From: Timema cristinae
Lineage: Eukaryota > Arthropoda > Insecta > Phasmatodea > Timematidae
DNA: 64,000 bases
NCBI GenBank assembly: GCA_039000515.1
Contig: JBCFYV010000100.1
Coordinates: 24,501,769-24,565,768, forward strand
Reading direction: 5' to 3'
Under the pieces are notes generated by a model, which was not told where the DNA came from, searched no databases, and saw only the letters and a list, made by a program, of their open reading frames with translations. Shown here piece after piece: positions 10,023 to 22,500 of this stretch (position 1 is the stretch's first letter; each line of letters begins with the position of its first letter). Position numbers and translations under genes: made by a program.

Positions 10023-11387
10023 GTAGGACATTGTTTTATTGTTACTCATATGCTCACTGCTACCTTATAGAAATAATTAATTACTACCCTATAAGAGGTA
10101 TAACCACTATTCAAAAATTAAAAATTAAAGCTACTGTTAGGTGTGTGTGAAGTTTCAAAATTTCAACTTAACTTTGAAAGGGAATAATGGCTTCGACGAT
10201 CATAAAGGTTTGCCAATAAGAATGTTCCCAGCTAAAAACTAATGTGTGCTTAATTATTGCCGTTCTTATAACTAATCACAACATAATTATTTTTCAGAAA
10301 CATAAAAAAAAAAAAAAAAATGAAATCAATTTTGCTTTGAGAATACTTCATATATTTGATTCATTTGAAAACATGGACTTTGTGCATCATATTGACGTGT
10401 GTGTAAATATGTGTTAGTGTTTTTACTTTTATTTGTGCTCTACTATTTTCCTAATATTCTATCATTTTATTTATCATACATGTACATCTTAAAAATCATT
10501 AATGCTCTAACTTTGGTAGAAGGTCACTATCAAGTTAACAGCTGTGCTCCAGAAAATGTTGTATTGTATCAAAATTAATGTTTCTGTTTCTATTAGAGTA
10601 TATTTATAAGTTAATTCTATAATATACTATAGCTTAATTTTTTTTACTATTTAAAAACAAGTTTAAAATATATTTTATTCTAAATATCTATTTTATTCCA
10701 TTAAAAAAAACAGTTGTTTTTTAATAGATGATATAAGTTTTAAAATTATATATTTATCTAACCCAACCTCGATATTGCCTTGATAGTCGAGAGTTTTATG
10801 AAAAACTTGCTAGAGATTGACTCGAGTTGAAAAAGTTGAGCTCACAGAAAGACTAAACTCATTTAAATTGGTTTTTAAATGTGTTGTTAACTTTGATTCA
10901 TGGCTTTAATCTGTGATATCTCCCAAGGTAAAGATTTACATGTAAAACATTATTTTTAAAAGGAATAAGGATAATCAGCACACTTAACCTGAATGGTCCT
11001 AGAATAGAAATTGTTGAGATAAAAGATTTACATATAAAAAACAAGTTTTAAAAACAAACTTGCACTACCACAGGTGTTTGGTATAGTGTCTAAACTAATG
11101 GCTGGCTGTTAATTGTTACCGTTAACACTAGGCCATATAGTCCAATCAAGAGCAATAGAAAGAGAAGGAAAATATTATAATAGAACAAACAAATCATTGA
11201 ACATAACACACCAGGAACTGGAGATTAAATTATAAACTCACCCTCAGCCAATTAGCTCGCATTGAAGGCTTCCAGATCAACCATCTATTTTATTCACCAT
11301 ATTATAAGCCTTTATGCTAGCTTATTTCCTTTAGTGACTAACTTTGAGTCAATCCAAACATTTGTCACCATTTATTATTGTTTTTAA

Positions 11388-11835
11388 TAGAGATGGGATG
11401 CTCGAATTTTCGAGTCTTATAGTGTTCGAGAAAGTCGAGATTCTTAGAAATCTCAAAAAAACAACTCTAAATACTATTGAATTAATGAAGATATTATCTT
11501 GAAATAACAATTTTAAGCAATTGGTAAAAGGAATTATATAGACTCTATATTTGGGAGATTAACAAAATAACAAAAAAGGACAAAAAATGTTATTGGTATA
11601 ATTAATTTACTAAAAAAAATTCTATGGGTTGTTTATGATGTAATAGACATGACAAACAAAATCGTATTTGACAGTGGAACTAAGATACGAGCAATATTTT
11701 AAATTCTGATTTAAAATATTTTTATTTCACTGAAATTGTACATTTTTGAAGATTCAAGGATTTGAATTTGGATTTGAGATTTTATAGAAAATTTAAGATT
11801 CATATAAGGAAAATCTAGTATTCGATCCACCTATA
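11388..11835. mobile_element. Non-autonomous hAT-like element (Ac-type ends)
   Basis: The left end reads TAGAGATGGGATGCTCGAA and the right end, read inward, reads TATAGGTGGATCGAATAC. It is flanked by near-identical 8-mers, GTTTTTAA (11380-11387) and GTTTTTAC (11836-11843). The ends are diverged, and the interior is full of TCGAG/CTCGA motifs with no coding sequence. An 8-bp duplication fits the hAT superfamily. Boundaries are an inference from the TSD. Confidence 0.45.
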
Positions 11836-12869
11836 GTTTTTACCTAAAAGCAGAATTTAAATTCATCTTAGTGGTTGTCTTGTGTAAAATATGAAAAACA
11901 AGAGATTCTACACTATGGGCGGTAAATAAATATTTGAGATTTCATCTTAAAAAACAACAAATTCTTGTTAAAAAATTCACAAATGCCTCAGTAAAAAATC
12001 ACATAGACATTTTCCTACTTTTATCAAATGTATAAAAAAAATAATTTGCAAATCTTTCTCTCTATCAAATATGTTTTGTATCAGTTTGGCATTTTTAATT
12101 TTGTGGCATTATCAAAATACATATTTTATATAATAATATCAATATCAAAAGGGAAATTTGCCTTACAAACCATCGGTAAAATAACTTTACAAAGGAAACT
12201 ATAAATGCTCAGATTTTCAACAATTATAAACAACACTAGATAAATAAAACAAACAACATTCGCCATATGATTTTTTTTTTCATCTTGGAAAAAAATAAAA
12301 AAAAATCTATATATTTAAATCATTAGGACATATTGATAAAAAGATAGATACATCCCACTCCCCCGGATTTATTTAACTTCACTCTGATATTATTCAATAG
12401 GAAGATGTATCAAACTCCAAATAGATAAAAGAGGCATTAAATTTTCCGGCAAGAACCATTTAAAATAGTTTTTAAATAGCTTGTAGAGTATAACTTTCAA
12501 AAAGTTTATAAATAAGGTCCTCTCTAAGTAATTTTTAAGGGCATCTATTTTTCAAAGATTAACTGGGTGAATTCACCCGATCTTACCCTTTAGCTTGTGA
12601 AACAAGCTTTTTATTTTAAACTTATTTTGCTAATTCATCCATACACAACCCCATACCTGCACAAATATGACTCTGCCTCCACTAAGTGTAATACATTTGT
12701 TTACATGGTACTATTTAACTTTTATACTCTCTATGTGTGACTGAGCACACATTTAAAAGTAACAAATTGTACTGATTCAAACCTTGAAGATAAATAAATA
12801 CTTTCTCGAACCTCTATCTAAATATGGAAACACTTATAACATGTAAGCTATGTGGGACAAAATATTTAA

Positions 12870-13135
12870 GGAGGGTACTCTCAGATTCTCAAATCCCTCG
12901 AATTCTTAGGGATATTTGAGAATATTTAGAATTTGGGCATCAACCCCCTTCTTTTCTTCCTCCCCCCCCCCCCTAAATATTTATTTATAGCTCTAATACT
13001 ACTTATTGGTGATTCAAAACTAAATATAATTATAGGATGAACTTAACAAGCAGGCCCCAGACCAGTAATTTAACACTTAACCGAATGTATGAATGTTATA
13101 ATGAATGTATTATAAGAAAGAATGTTAACATTTAG
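12870..13135. repeat. Dispersed repeat R3, copy 1
   Basis: The segment includes CTCAAATCCCTCGAATTC, then CTCTAATACTACTTATTGG, then CCAGACCAGTAATTTAA. The same order of blocks recurs at 41520-41765 and 45230-45425. No coding sequence or terminal structure was recognised. Confidence 0.6.
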
Positions 13136-13140
13136 TTACT

Positions 13141-13389
13141 CTATATACCTGCTTCAGTGGCCGCATGGTCTAAGGTGTCACTGTTGTATTATATTAAATT
13201 GCCAATTACAGGGAGATCAGGGTTCAAATCTTGGTTGGATGTATGGTTTTTTCCTGGACGGTTTTCCAATATCCCTCCATGCAAATGTTGGTACACTTCC
13301 TTTAAATTCAACCTTCCTCATCCTTAACTCATTAGTGTAATTAATACACATGCATTTGACCTGAACAAGTAAAAAGTGATGCTAAAAAA
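13141..13389 (+). repeat. SINE-B copy with target-site duplication
   Basis: The head is CCTGCTTCAGTGGCCGCATG followed by GGTCTAAGGTGTC and a B-box-like GGGTTCAAATC. The body ends in a tail like GACCTGAACAAGTAAAAAG and GATGCTAAAAAA. An 8-bp repeat, TAGTTACT, lies at 13133-13140 and 13390-13397, consistent with target-primed insertion. The open frame across it is incidental. Confidence 0.75.
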
Positions 13390-13812
13390 TAGTTACTATT
13401 TGTATTTTCTATTATTTTACAATTTTTTTTTCTCCAATTCTTATTTTTAAAATAGTGGATTCTACCAAAATCTAAAAATAGCATACATTTTTATATAAAT
13501 ATAATGGAAAAAAAACCTATCGCAACTCACCAAAGAGTATAGATGAAATAATAGACTCGGTTACACAAACATTATTTGTTCTGTGCTTTTCCATCTCCCC
13601 ATTTTCCAAAGCTCTATTACTAATCTTTCTAGCTGTCAGTTAAGATACTTCTGACTCAAATTAGATTGTACAAACTCATAGTGATGTGTTTTTTAAAAGT
13701 ATATTGACATTGAAAGTAGGCTTGTCCAAGCCCGAATATCATGAGATTCATTAGCCCTGACGATTGCAGTTGACGCACAGAGAACTGACAAGCACTGTGC
13801 TCTAACTTGTAG

Positions 13813-13973
13813 CAGGCATGGTGGTAATCTCGTCGGAGCGGCCGCGGGCCAGCCTGAGGAGGAAGAAGAGAAAGAAATACCTCGTCAAGTGCACAACCCA
13901 TACCAATACAACGGAGACTATGAGAAGGAGGAGCAGAAAGGTGACCTTCAATTAGAGGAGGGGGAGGAAGATG
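13813..13973 (+). CDS. Gene 1 coding exon 4 of those visible (acidic region)
   Basis: This 161-nt exon lies between ACTTGTAG and a GTATGAG donor. Its first base completes the GGC codon begun in the previous exon, and its last base starts a GAG codon completed at 18158. It encodes RHGGNLVGAAAGQPEEEEEKE, then VHNPYQYNGDYEKEEQKGD and LQLEEGEED, so the protein turns sharply acidic. The YNGDYEKE block with Glu/Asp-rich surroundings is the main reason for suggesting a GOLIM4-like Golgi protein. Confidence 0.75.
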
Positions 13974-14984
13974 GTATGAGATGAGGCCTAGCATCTGCGC
14001 ATGCTCCTTTGCAAGCATGCTGTGTTTGGTTAACTGTGACTCGCCACTCGTTTGAGTTGAACACATATGTACTAATTATGCCACATAATGTTTTAAGGGA
14101 GGAAAGGTCTAACTAACAGGAAGTCTACCCACACTTGTGTGTAGAGATATTGGGACGCTTTATATGATAAACCACTCTCAATACACCCAACCTGTAGTCA
14201 AACCCCTATCTCCCGGACAGTCCAGTCGTAACACAAAAGTGACGCATGAGACCATACGACAACCTATGCAGGTTATTCAGGAGTTGAATCGCACATTACC
14301 ACTATGTTGGACAATGGAGTTATCATATTACATTAGTTGCACTCATGACTTTGAAACAAATAATTTTAGAAAAAATTTCAAGTAAAAATAAACTCTCAGA
14401 TTAGCATTTGTTCAAACCCTCACAGGTATTGCAAAGAGCCACAAAAGAACTTCATTTAAATAGCCTTATCAAATTGTTTACCATAATTCTCTAAAATATG
14501 TATATTTTTCATTTTGTTTTCATGTATATTATTAAAAGTCTGTGTAAAGCATGCTTATGCATGCTTGAAGTGTGTTCATTCCTTATGCTTTTAGTAGTTG
14601 TGTTGTTAACTATATTCATATAATACTGGGAAATTAATAGGAAAATAGAAACTGGCGAGAATTTCTACCTTCATTGAATTGGTCATTTCGAAAATGTAAA
14701 TTTTACAAGAGAGGTAAAAAAATGTTTGTAAAAGGCCAACTTCATAAGTATGAACTTTTTGAAAGGAACGCTCACAAATATACTATATATCTATAAGTAA
14801 AACCTCTTCTCACTTTATGAGGTAATAATATATGTATAATATATGGAAGAATGTAAAGAAAAGTTGGATAGAAACAAACAAAAAGGACATAATTTTTCTA
14901 CTCTTAGCATTACACCAATTAAATATAAGTTATGGCATCCAGATCAACATTGAGAGACCAATATTGAAAATTCAAAATTGATGG

Positions 14985-15615
14985 GGGATTTCAAAAAACT
15001 AAGAACTACTGAAAATCAAAATTGGAAACCAAGAGCTGGAAAGCATAGATCAGTTCAAGTACCTGGGAGGTTTGTTGACAAAGAATAACTACTGCATCAA
15101 GGAAATTAGATTGAAGATCACCATGGCCATGGAAGCTTTCAACAAGGTTAGGTTACTTACTACTGACCAGCAAGTTGAGTTTGGGACTGAGGAATAAACT
15201 GATGAAATGCTACATTGAGCATATGGAGCAGAAACTTGGACTCTCATGGGGATGGAAAATAAATACTTGGAGAACTTTGAAATGTGGTGCTGGAGAAGAC
15301 TTGAAAAAATCAGGTGGACAGACAGGGTGACAAATGGAGAAGTCGTGAGAAGTGAACCATATTTGATGTGATTCTTAGGTACAAAGCAAACTGGATCAGA
15401 CACTTCAGTAGGAGGAAATGTGTTCTGCATGACATCATAGAAGGCAAGATTGAGGACAAGAGTAGCTTAGGAAGGAGGAGTATTCAAATACTAGATGACA
15501 TGAAGGAAAGAAGAAAATTCTGGAAGCTGAAGGAGGGGCAGAGGACAGGGTGCATTAGTGGTATAAGTTCACTGACAGATGGAATGTATATGTCATAAGA
15601 CAGAACACCTAATAG
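14985..15615 (+). pseudogene. Non-LTR retrotransposon RT C-terminal remnant
   Basis: In shifting plus-strand frames the sequence reads like SIDQFKYLGGLLT, then EIRLKITMAMEAFNKVR, then GAETWTLMGME, FEMWCWRRLEKIRWTDRVTN and finally HDIIEGKIEDKSSLGRRSIQILDDMKERR. The order YLG, ETWTL, FEMWCWRR, WTD.VTN, D.IEG.I is the conserved region downstream of the reverse transcriptase in many arthropod non-LTR elements. Stops and frameshifts interrupt it. It ends with AATAGTAATAATAAT, a (TAA)n-type 3' tail like that of SINE-A. Confidence 0.8.
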
Positions 15616-16074
15616 TAATAATAATTTCTTACCCTCTTTCAATTTTCTATGACAAACTCCACTAATTTTATCTACCACAAATCAGAGACGTTACCCATAA
15701 AATGAGATGACGCTTCTTCAAATACATAATGTATATTCTTTATAGCATAGTTTATACTCTTTATCTGAAGAAGCCGCCTGTGGTAATGAAAGCCTCTTTT
15801 TAAAATGTGTATTTGTGTCAGTGTTTAGTGTTTTATCTCAACAAATTATACTCCAGCATCTATCAATCAGTTAAGTTTGTTAGCTATTCCTCTCACTTTG
15901 AACTACGATTGATGCCATTGCTAGATTTTCCAAATATCCTTAATTATTACCAGCAATGCCATTCCTGTGACTTAGGATTACATTACTGTGTCTAAACATA
16001 AATTTAGAGAACACCGTTTCTATATGGTAGGCCATAAAACTGAGACATAATAGTTTGACAAAGATAATTATAAA

Positions 16075-16255
16075 AGAAGCTGTGAACAGGGGATATTCAA
16101 AAGGGAGACCAAGACTGTAGTACATGAATCAGACAGCGAACGATGTTAACAAAAGACGATACAAAGATGTAAATAAAATTGGCCCAGGTTAGACAAAAGT
16201 GAGGAGCTACAGTAAACCATTAGCAAGATTGATGACCTAATGATTATGATGATGG
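16075..16255 (+). pseudogene. Possible short LINE 3' remnant
   Basis: The sequence reads roughly KGRPRL followed by NDVNKRRYKDVNK, similar to the GRPR..W region that ends many non-LTR proteins. It finishes in GATTATGATGATGG, a decayed trinucleotide tail. The match is short and broken. Confidence 0.3.
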
Positions 16256-17604
16256 TTCATCTACTGATGATTCTGAAAGGTTTATTTAATTTTTATAGAC
16301 ATATTTGTCCTGGTATTTATTTAGTAAACATCTATCTACCAGGGCTCCATAAATATCTGTGTTAGGATAATTTCATTACCGCTTGGTGTAGTGGCAACAG
16401 TGGGAAGTGTAGTCTGTTTGTTCCTATAATGTTTATCTGCACCTTCTTCCACATTTAACATAAAGTTTGAATCTGAATTTTTGTATAGCTATTATGATGC
16501 TTATTGGTGGCTTAGCCACGACATAATCCCCGAACAATCATAATAACCAGATTTTATATGATCAACATAATACTTGACTGACTACATTATAGCAAAGAAA
16601 TGTAACCATTAGGTATGAATTTTGTCTTTACCAACTAAAGAGTTTATAAGATCAAAATTGTAATTGAAAATTAATCGCACCCAAGTTATAAAGTTAACTT
16701 CAGATACTTAAATCACAAGGTGAGTTTATGCGATTGACTTGGTTACGTCCTAGTATTGAGTGTTATCGACCAAGTGGTTCTGACTAAGTTTAAATGTGAA
16801 AACGATTTTTAGAGTTGACATTCTAAACAAAATGATGACTGAGTGAGATTTGATTTGACATATAGTGGCTATAAGTGAATTAGAATGTAATGACACTGAC
16901 ATTTTATCCATAAGTTTAATCGAGCCATGTATCAAATCTAACACACACCAAAATTCACTCTTGCTATTATACAAAAAACTTCATGAAATCCATTTTCAGC
17001 CTACTTTTTACAGCAAACAGTGGATTCATTTGTACAATAATGATGATTTTCATAATTAATAAACACATTTTCAGACAAAACCTTTTACAAAGGGTATTGT
17101 GGTAGGGGCCTGTGCTACGATAAGAACAATTAATAAAATTAAGTATATTAATGGATTACCACTAATAATATAAACCTTGGGTTTAATTTAGTGTACATCT
17201 AAAAACAAGAAAAATCAAATGAGGTGTTGTATCTACTTTTGCGGATGTTCTCACAAAAACTTAGCAAAAAAACCACGGTGTTTGGCTAGTTGGCCTATAG
17301 TAAATCAATCCCTATTTCATTTTATTCATAAATGAACATAAGTAAAGAGCAAATAGTAATAATTATAATGAGTAGTTAACACAAATACAGAAATAATATT
17401 TGTTTTAAAAAAAATCCAAAATTTAAATGAAAAGAATGGATGATGTAATTAGTCCTGAATGATACAGTATTAAAAAACGATTATTGTAGTTTCAAATATA
17501 AGCTATAGACTCTACTTACCGTCATTTTTTCTAATTAATATTCAATGTCCATCATCTGATCTAAATAATCTCCCATCTTCCTTCACAACAAAACTATATT
17601 CATG

Positions 17605-17784
17605 AATTACCAAACCCTTCCTTCACCTCTGACAAGACATCTTGTGAATGTGGGGAATGCCAGGCCACCACCGTGGTTCGGATTCCACGTTAAACTGTAG
17701 GTCCTTCATTTCATCTCACAATCACCCTACCATTACACATTAGCGTAAGTGCGTATAACCCGAACGGGTAGTAAGACGCGGTGT
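17605..17784 (+). repeat. SINE-A fragment, 5'-truncated
   Basis: It lacks the tRNA-like head and starts at ACCAAACCCTTCCTTC. It then follows the family through ATCTTGTGAATGTGG to GGGTAGTAAGACGCGGTG, and no (TAA)n tail follows. It is close to the consensus, suggesting recent loss of the ends rather than great age. Confidence 0.75.
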
Positions 17785-18157
17785 TCTAAATTGGCGCACA
17801 GATTCTCAACTCATTGGTCATAACCATACTGTTTAGTCTGGTCAAGGAAAGCGTTATCAAACCGAGCTCAGGTATCGTCTTTGTCTTAAACATTTTGTTA
17901 ACTTCGATACGAGCTCAACCATAAAAACATGCTGATATTCTCTAATATGCAATATTTGCAGGTAAAATGAAGATATCAATTCAAGATGAAGTATATTCAA
18001 CCTAAATTTTCTTATTTCTAACAATTAGCTTATCTTTCTCTTTAACAGCCATACACATTACATTCAACATCATTAGGCTTGGTTTTGTTTTGAGTTTAAA
18101 CCTGCAACATAAGAAATATGTTTCATTAACGGTTAATATATATTTATTTTGTTTTAG

Positions 18158-18288
18158 AGGATGATGACGTTGATCAGATCGACTACGGCAATGAAGGAGG
18201 CGGTGCCGCAAAGCCTAAGCATTTGATACCAAAACCTAACATTGTACATGACAGTAGGCAGGAAAGTGTCATGGTGAATCCACATTGA
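18158..18288 (+). CDS. Gene 1 terminal coding exon
   Basis: The exon follows GTTTTAG and completes a GAG codon. It encodes DDVDQIDYGNEGGGAAKPK, then HLIPKPNIVHDSRQESVMV, and ends NPH before a TGA at 18286-18288. Together with the previous exon it makes an acidic block (EEGEEDEDDVDQIDYG) followed by a short basic/neutral tail. An AATAAA lies only four bases after the stop (18292-18297). The true polyadenylation site is probably further downstream, since this signal is very near the stop. Confidence 0.75.
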
Positions 18289-19694
18289 AGAAATAAATAT
18301 AATAAGGTTGTTAACGTTAAATTATAAAGTTACATAAAGACTATATGAAGGAGTGAATTTATAAACCTTTGTATCTGAGAAGTGTTTTTAATTCATTGTA
18401 TTATTTTTTTGGTGTGAAAACTGTGCCCACAAGCAGGTAAGAACAATTTATTGTTACTATTTACAAGTTATATTTAAATACAGTAAACTCTTCATAGTTC
18501 ATACGATATCTAGTTTACAACTTATATCTACTGTACATGTGGGAATTTTTTATCTTCATTTAATAACTGCACAGAAGTAGGCTTCCAAGCTAATTGTGAA
18601 GTTTCTATGTGACGCTTTTGGCCTGTGTAATCTTGTGATTTAAACAACACACAGCTAAATGCTGAAGTGGGGTGATTTGTTTATAACTTAACGCTGACTG
18701 AAGGTGAGACCAGATACCAGTTGCTGAGTACGTAGTATGGTGAGGAGGAATATAAACTCCTAACTAAACAGACTTTTCAAACTATTTTTATAAACAAACC
18801 TGTTTATTAAGGAAATTTAACTTTGCGGTGTGATGGGAGATTACATTTGCTATTAAGATGGAATATTTGGAATTTTCATATATCCGTGAAACTCCTTCCT
18901 TTAATTAACTGGATAGTCAAGAGTCTATTTATTGTAAATTATGAATTCCAACTAAAAACACCACAATAAGTAAACTCCATGAAACAATTTGTGTGATTTA
19001 TCAAAAATAATATCTGTTTTTAAAACTAAGATGTTAGTATTTTTGTACTGGATTTTCAGAAATATTCTTCTGAGCACTCAAATTGATAATCCATGATTTA
19101 AATATTATATTTGTTTTATTATATATTTTTTCTTGTATAAACAGAAAAACCTTGAATTAATATTCATTGTAGTTTCTGAAGCGTAATATGTGTTTGTTTA
19201 AGTATTATGTTCTGACAGACTTTCAAATGTGGTTAACCCCCACAAAGGTAAACTGCAGGGTTCTAATCCTTTCATCTCTTAATTAGTTTTGTATACAACT
19301 TTTTAAACAAAACCTATTTTAACTTTTTATGTGTATAATTTTATACACTGAAAATAATACATAAGGTGGGAAGAATCAAACACAATGTGGTTTGCACAAT
19401 AAATAATTTTTTTTTTTACACTTTTGCACAACTGTCACCGAACAACCTCTTGTTTTATATAGACATATATGTTCTGTTATTTTTTATCAGGCTTTCTTAT
19501 TCATCCTTAAAAGAGTCCAAGTAGAACAAAACCTAGATCTTAGCATTAGACTGTAATGACAAATTTGTCCCGTGGCATCAATTTTAAGTATGCTATATTC
19601 CATTCACGATAGGTTTTACCTGGATGACAGTTCGAAAGTCATATGTTTAGGTTTTAGGTTGCCAACACTTGTACAAGATCACAGTTTTGTTATA

Positions 19695-20375
19695 AATGTA
19701 AAGATCTTTAATTACCTGTTATATATTACATTTAAAATAACGTAAACTTAAGTTTTCCCATACTATTTAATTTTTTAAATAATTTCTTTTTATCCAACTC
19801 GAAACAATATTTTTAATATAATTAAAAGTACTTATTTTTCGTTTTGGAACGTTACTGATTTTGTGTATATAGTGCACACATCAATACCTTTTACAGGCAT
19901 CGTATTTACTTGGAAAAGAGAAAATTGTTGTCATTTTTTACATACAATAAATGATTTTATGATTATTTTATCGTATTTTGAAATATTGAACTGAATAAAA
20001 TATTTTCATCAACTGCGTGTATGCATCATTGTAAAAAACTTGTTTACCGTTATGTTCAATCATATGGTTTAGATTCGTCAACCGCCATTTTGAAGCTATG
20101 TTTGTTAGAAGTTTTTGTGAAAGTGGTGTTAATATTTTTTTAAGGGGAATAAAACTATAAATAAACTTTGTGTCTCGACCTCAAATAATATATAAATAAT
20201 ATTGGCCTAAATTACTGTGGTTAACTATCAGGTTAATATATTACCATCTGTTTTCATTACAGTCATCCAATGTGATAGATGTCAGCTGTTGATGTAGTGA
20301 TATATTAGGGACTACTTCTAGTAACATTTCGAGCTGTCATCCAGGTAAACTTAGCTCGTGAATGTCTTAAATGCT
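19695..20375 (+). repeat. Dispersed repeat R2, copy 1
   Basis: About 680 bp are clearly related, in the same orientation, to 54905-55400. Shared blocks include TAATTACCTGTTATAT (copy 2 TAATTACATGTTATAT), ATAATTAAAAGTACTT, GAATAAAATATTTTCATCAACTGCG and CAATCATATGGTTTA. Others are CCATTTTGAAGC and GGAATAAAAC. No coding sequence, terminal repeat or tRNA-like head was recognised. Confidence 0.7.
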
Positions 20376-21634
20376 AGCTACCTAATAAGTTCCAGAATTT
20401 AAAGTTATTATTTAAAACAAACAAAATTTCTCACCTAAACATTAAAACAAAAGTGAAATAATTTGTTTGTCACATGCTAACAAACCGAATTGCCTGGATA
20501 TGTAATTCTGCTAACAAGATAACTGTTCGGTTTTAATAACACAGTTATACATTGCCAAAAATAACACCTTAAACATTAAATGCTGGAAAAATAACATATA
20601 TTCAAAATAGTATGTTTATTGCTGATATCACTTTTTTTTTAAATCATCATTCGATAAGAAAAATGGTAAGAAGGTTAAGTAAGAAACATTTTAAATTGTT
20701 TCTGGAGATCCGGGAAAAGTAAGGAAGTTTTATAGATTTTTTTATTCTTAACTTTTCTTATTCAAAGAGCTAAATAAAACATTCAAAATTGAAAGGCGAG
20801 AAGATATATATATAAAAATATATATAAAATCAACTAGTCTACATATTATATACTTATTGTTTGTTTAAAATCGATTCATGTATTCTGAGAGTCTCACTTA
20901 ACCATTACTTTTTTTTTAATGTGTCAAAGTTGTTAGTTTTTACCTCTTGTTACTGTCATAATGTCAAGTCTTACTATATTTGAGCCACTACGGTATAGTT
21001 ACAATTTGCTGGCATTTAAGTGAAACAGAAACTAAACTAATATAAGAGATATTTGATTATCACTTTTTTTTTTAAGTTGCCAGTTTTATTGAGCGCCAAT
21101 AATCAATGTAGCAAGAATTGTAATATGAAGATTGATTCTCGATTCTTTCGATACTAGTAAGAATCGAGGAATCGAGTTTTACAGCCCTATAAACTATATA
21201 TTTACTTAAGTAAACATAATTTTAATGTTTATACTTTTAAAGCAAGTTGTCTCATTCTCATGTCTCGATTATTATTTTTCATACACTCTTCTCGAAAAAG
21301 TGGTTCTTGCACATGACTATGTTATTGTGAATGTGAACATTAGCATGAGTAAACCGTATGTTTAGCAAATTAATATAATAGATTTTATTTTTTGTTTTGC
21401 GAAATAAACAAAAGAAGTACAGAAATCAAATATAAATCATTATTTGAGTTAAAATTATTTGCAATTTTTTTTAGGAATAATAAATAACATCAATAAAATA
21501 TGAGCTTTACTAAACTTATAATAGTGAAAAAAGAATGTAAAGCAAATTATTTGTTAGCAAGAGTTTTTTTTAATGATCATTTACACTTTCCTGTAGAGAA
21601 TGCTTCTTTTGCTAAAACTAATTATGGTGTGTGT

Positions 21635-21815
21635 GGTTTTTATGGCGTGGCCGAAATTTTATCATCGGTGAAATGTGGGATTTCCCTTTCACATTGATAA
21701 ATTAACGGCCAGGGACTGGATGTTGTGCCTGTCCTAGTCTTAAGTTAGATTATAGGGCATATGACGCTACGACAGGACTAGTAAGCTGGTGGTGGAAAAT
21801 AATTTCTTGAATAAA
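21635..21815 (+). repeat. SINE-D copy
   Basis: The block order is GGCGTGGCCGA, TTCCCTTTCACATTGATAAA, CTGGATGTTGT, CCTAGTCTTAAGTTAGATTA and GCTACGACAGG. It matches an inverted copy at 26150-26405, which still carries the tRNA-like head. Here the head is missing or decayed. Confidence 0.65.
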
Positions 21816-22249
21816 AAACTTACTAGGCCATAGGCTGTAAACAGTAATGGATGAAAAGAAAATTAAATCCTTAAATTTTCCTTGATATTAACACTTTGAA
21901 AATAAACAGAAATCTCATTACATTTTTAGATATTTGTTGTTTAATCCCGGATGTTTTTTTCATAATGACCTTGACTGGTTTCACTGTGGTGCAGCTTATA
22001 AGATAAGGCCATGCTATAATTAGTTCAGGGAAACCTGCTACCTTCCAGGTTAAATAAAGTGTACATGACAAGAAAAAAATAACTATCCATGGAAGTATTT
22101 TCTGTTTTATTGTATTTTTAAAATAGCATTAATGCAGGCATTTAAAAATTAGTTATATTGTAACTCACTCTCAGGCTGACAAAATTATCTCAGAAGAAAA
22201 AAATATGAAATTTTCCCTTAGTTTTAAATCATTTTAACTATAATCTTAT

Positions 22250-22500
22250 ACCTGCTTCAGTGGCCGCATGGTTTAAGGTGTCTCTCTCACAATTGACTAG
22301 ACTTCCAATGACGGGGAGATTGGGGTTCTATCCTGGTTGGGTGTACTGAGGGTGGTTTTTTCTAAATGGTTTTCCATTCTTGCTCCATGCAAATGCAGGT
22401 ACAATACCTATAAATTAAACCTTTCTCATCCCTTACACATTTGAGTAATTAATACATAGGTGTATAACCCAAACAGGTAGTAATAAACGGTGCTAAAAAA
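22250..22500 (+). repeat. SINE-B copy, near full length
   Basis: The head is CCTGCTTCAGTGGCCGCATG, followed by GGGGTTCTATCC and a body with GGTTTTCCATTCTTGC. The tail is GTGTATAACCCAAACAGG, TAGTAATAAACGGTGC and then AAAAAA. It shares the tail with SINE-A although the heads differ. Confidence 0.75.

Larger units (their letters stand above)
10023..13812. other. Gene 1 intron, 3.8 kb
   Basis: The intron is mostly AT-rich sequence. It holds a hAT-like element (11388-11835), the first copy of a three-copy dispersed repeat (12870-13135), a poly-C run near 12961-12973 and a SINE-B copy (13141-13389). No further exon was recognised. Confidence 0.5.
13974..18157. other. Gene 1 last intron with LINE remnants and SINE-A fragment
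   Basis: The 4.2-kb intron contains a non-LTR 3' remnant (14985-15615), a possible weaker one (16075-16255) and a SINE-A fragment (17605-17784). The open frames at 13656-14066 (-) and 14137-14385 (+) have no family resemblance and are treated as chance. Confidence 0.5.

Noticed and set aside
13656..14066. 136-codon minus-strand frame
   Set aside because: It is the antisense shadow of the acidic gene 1 exon at 13813-13973, extended into flanking intron.
18292..18297. AATAAA as the gene 1 polyadenylation signal
   Set aside because: It starts four bases after the stop codon, which is too close to be convincing; it is recorded only as a possibility.
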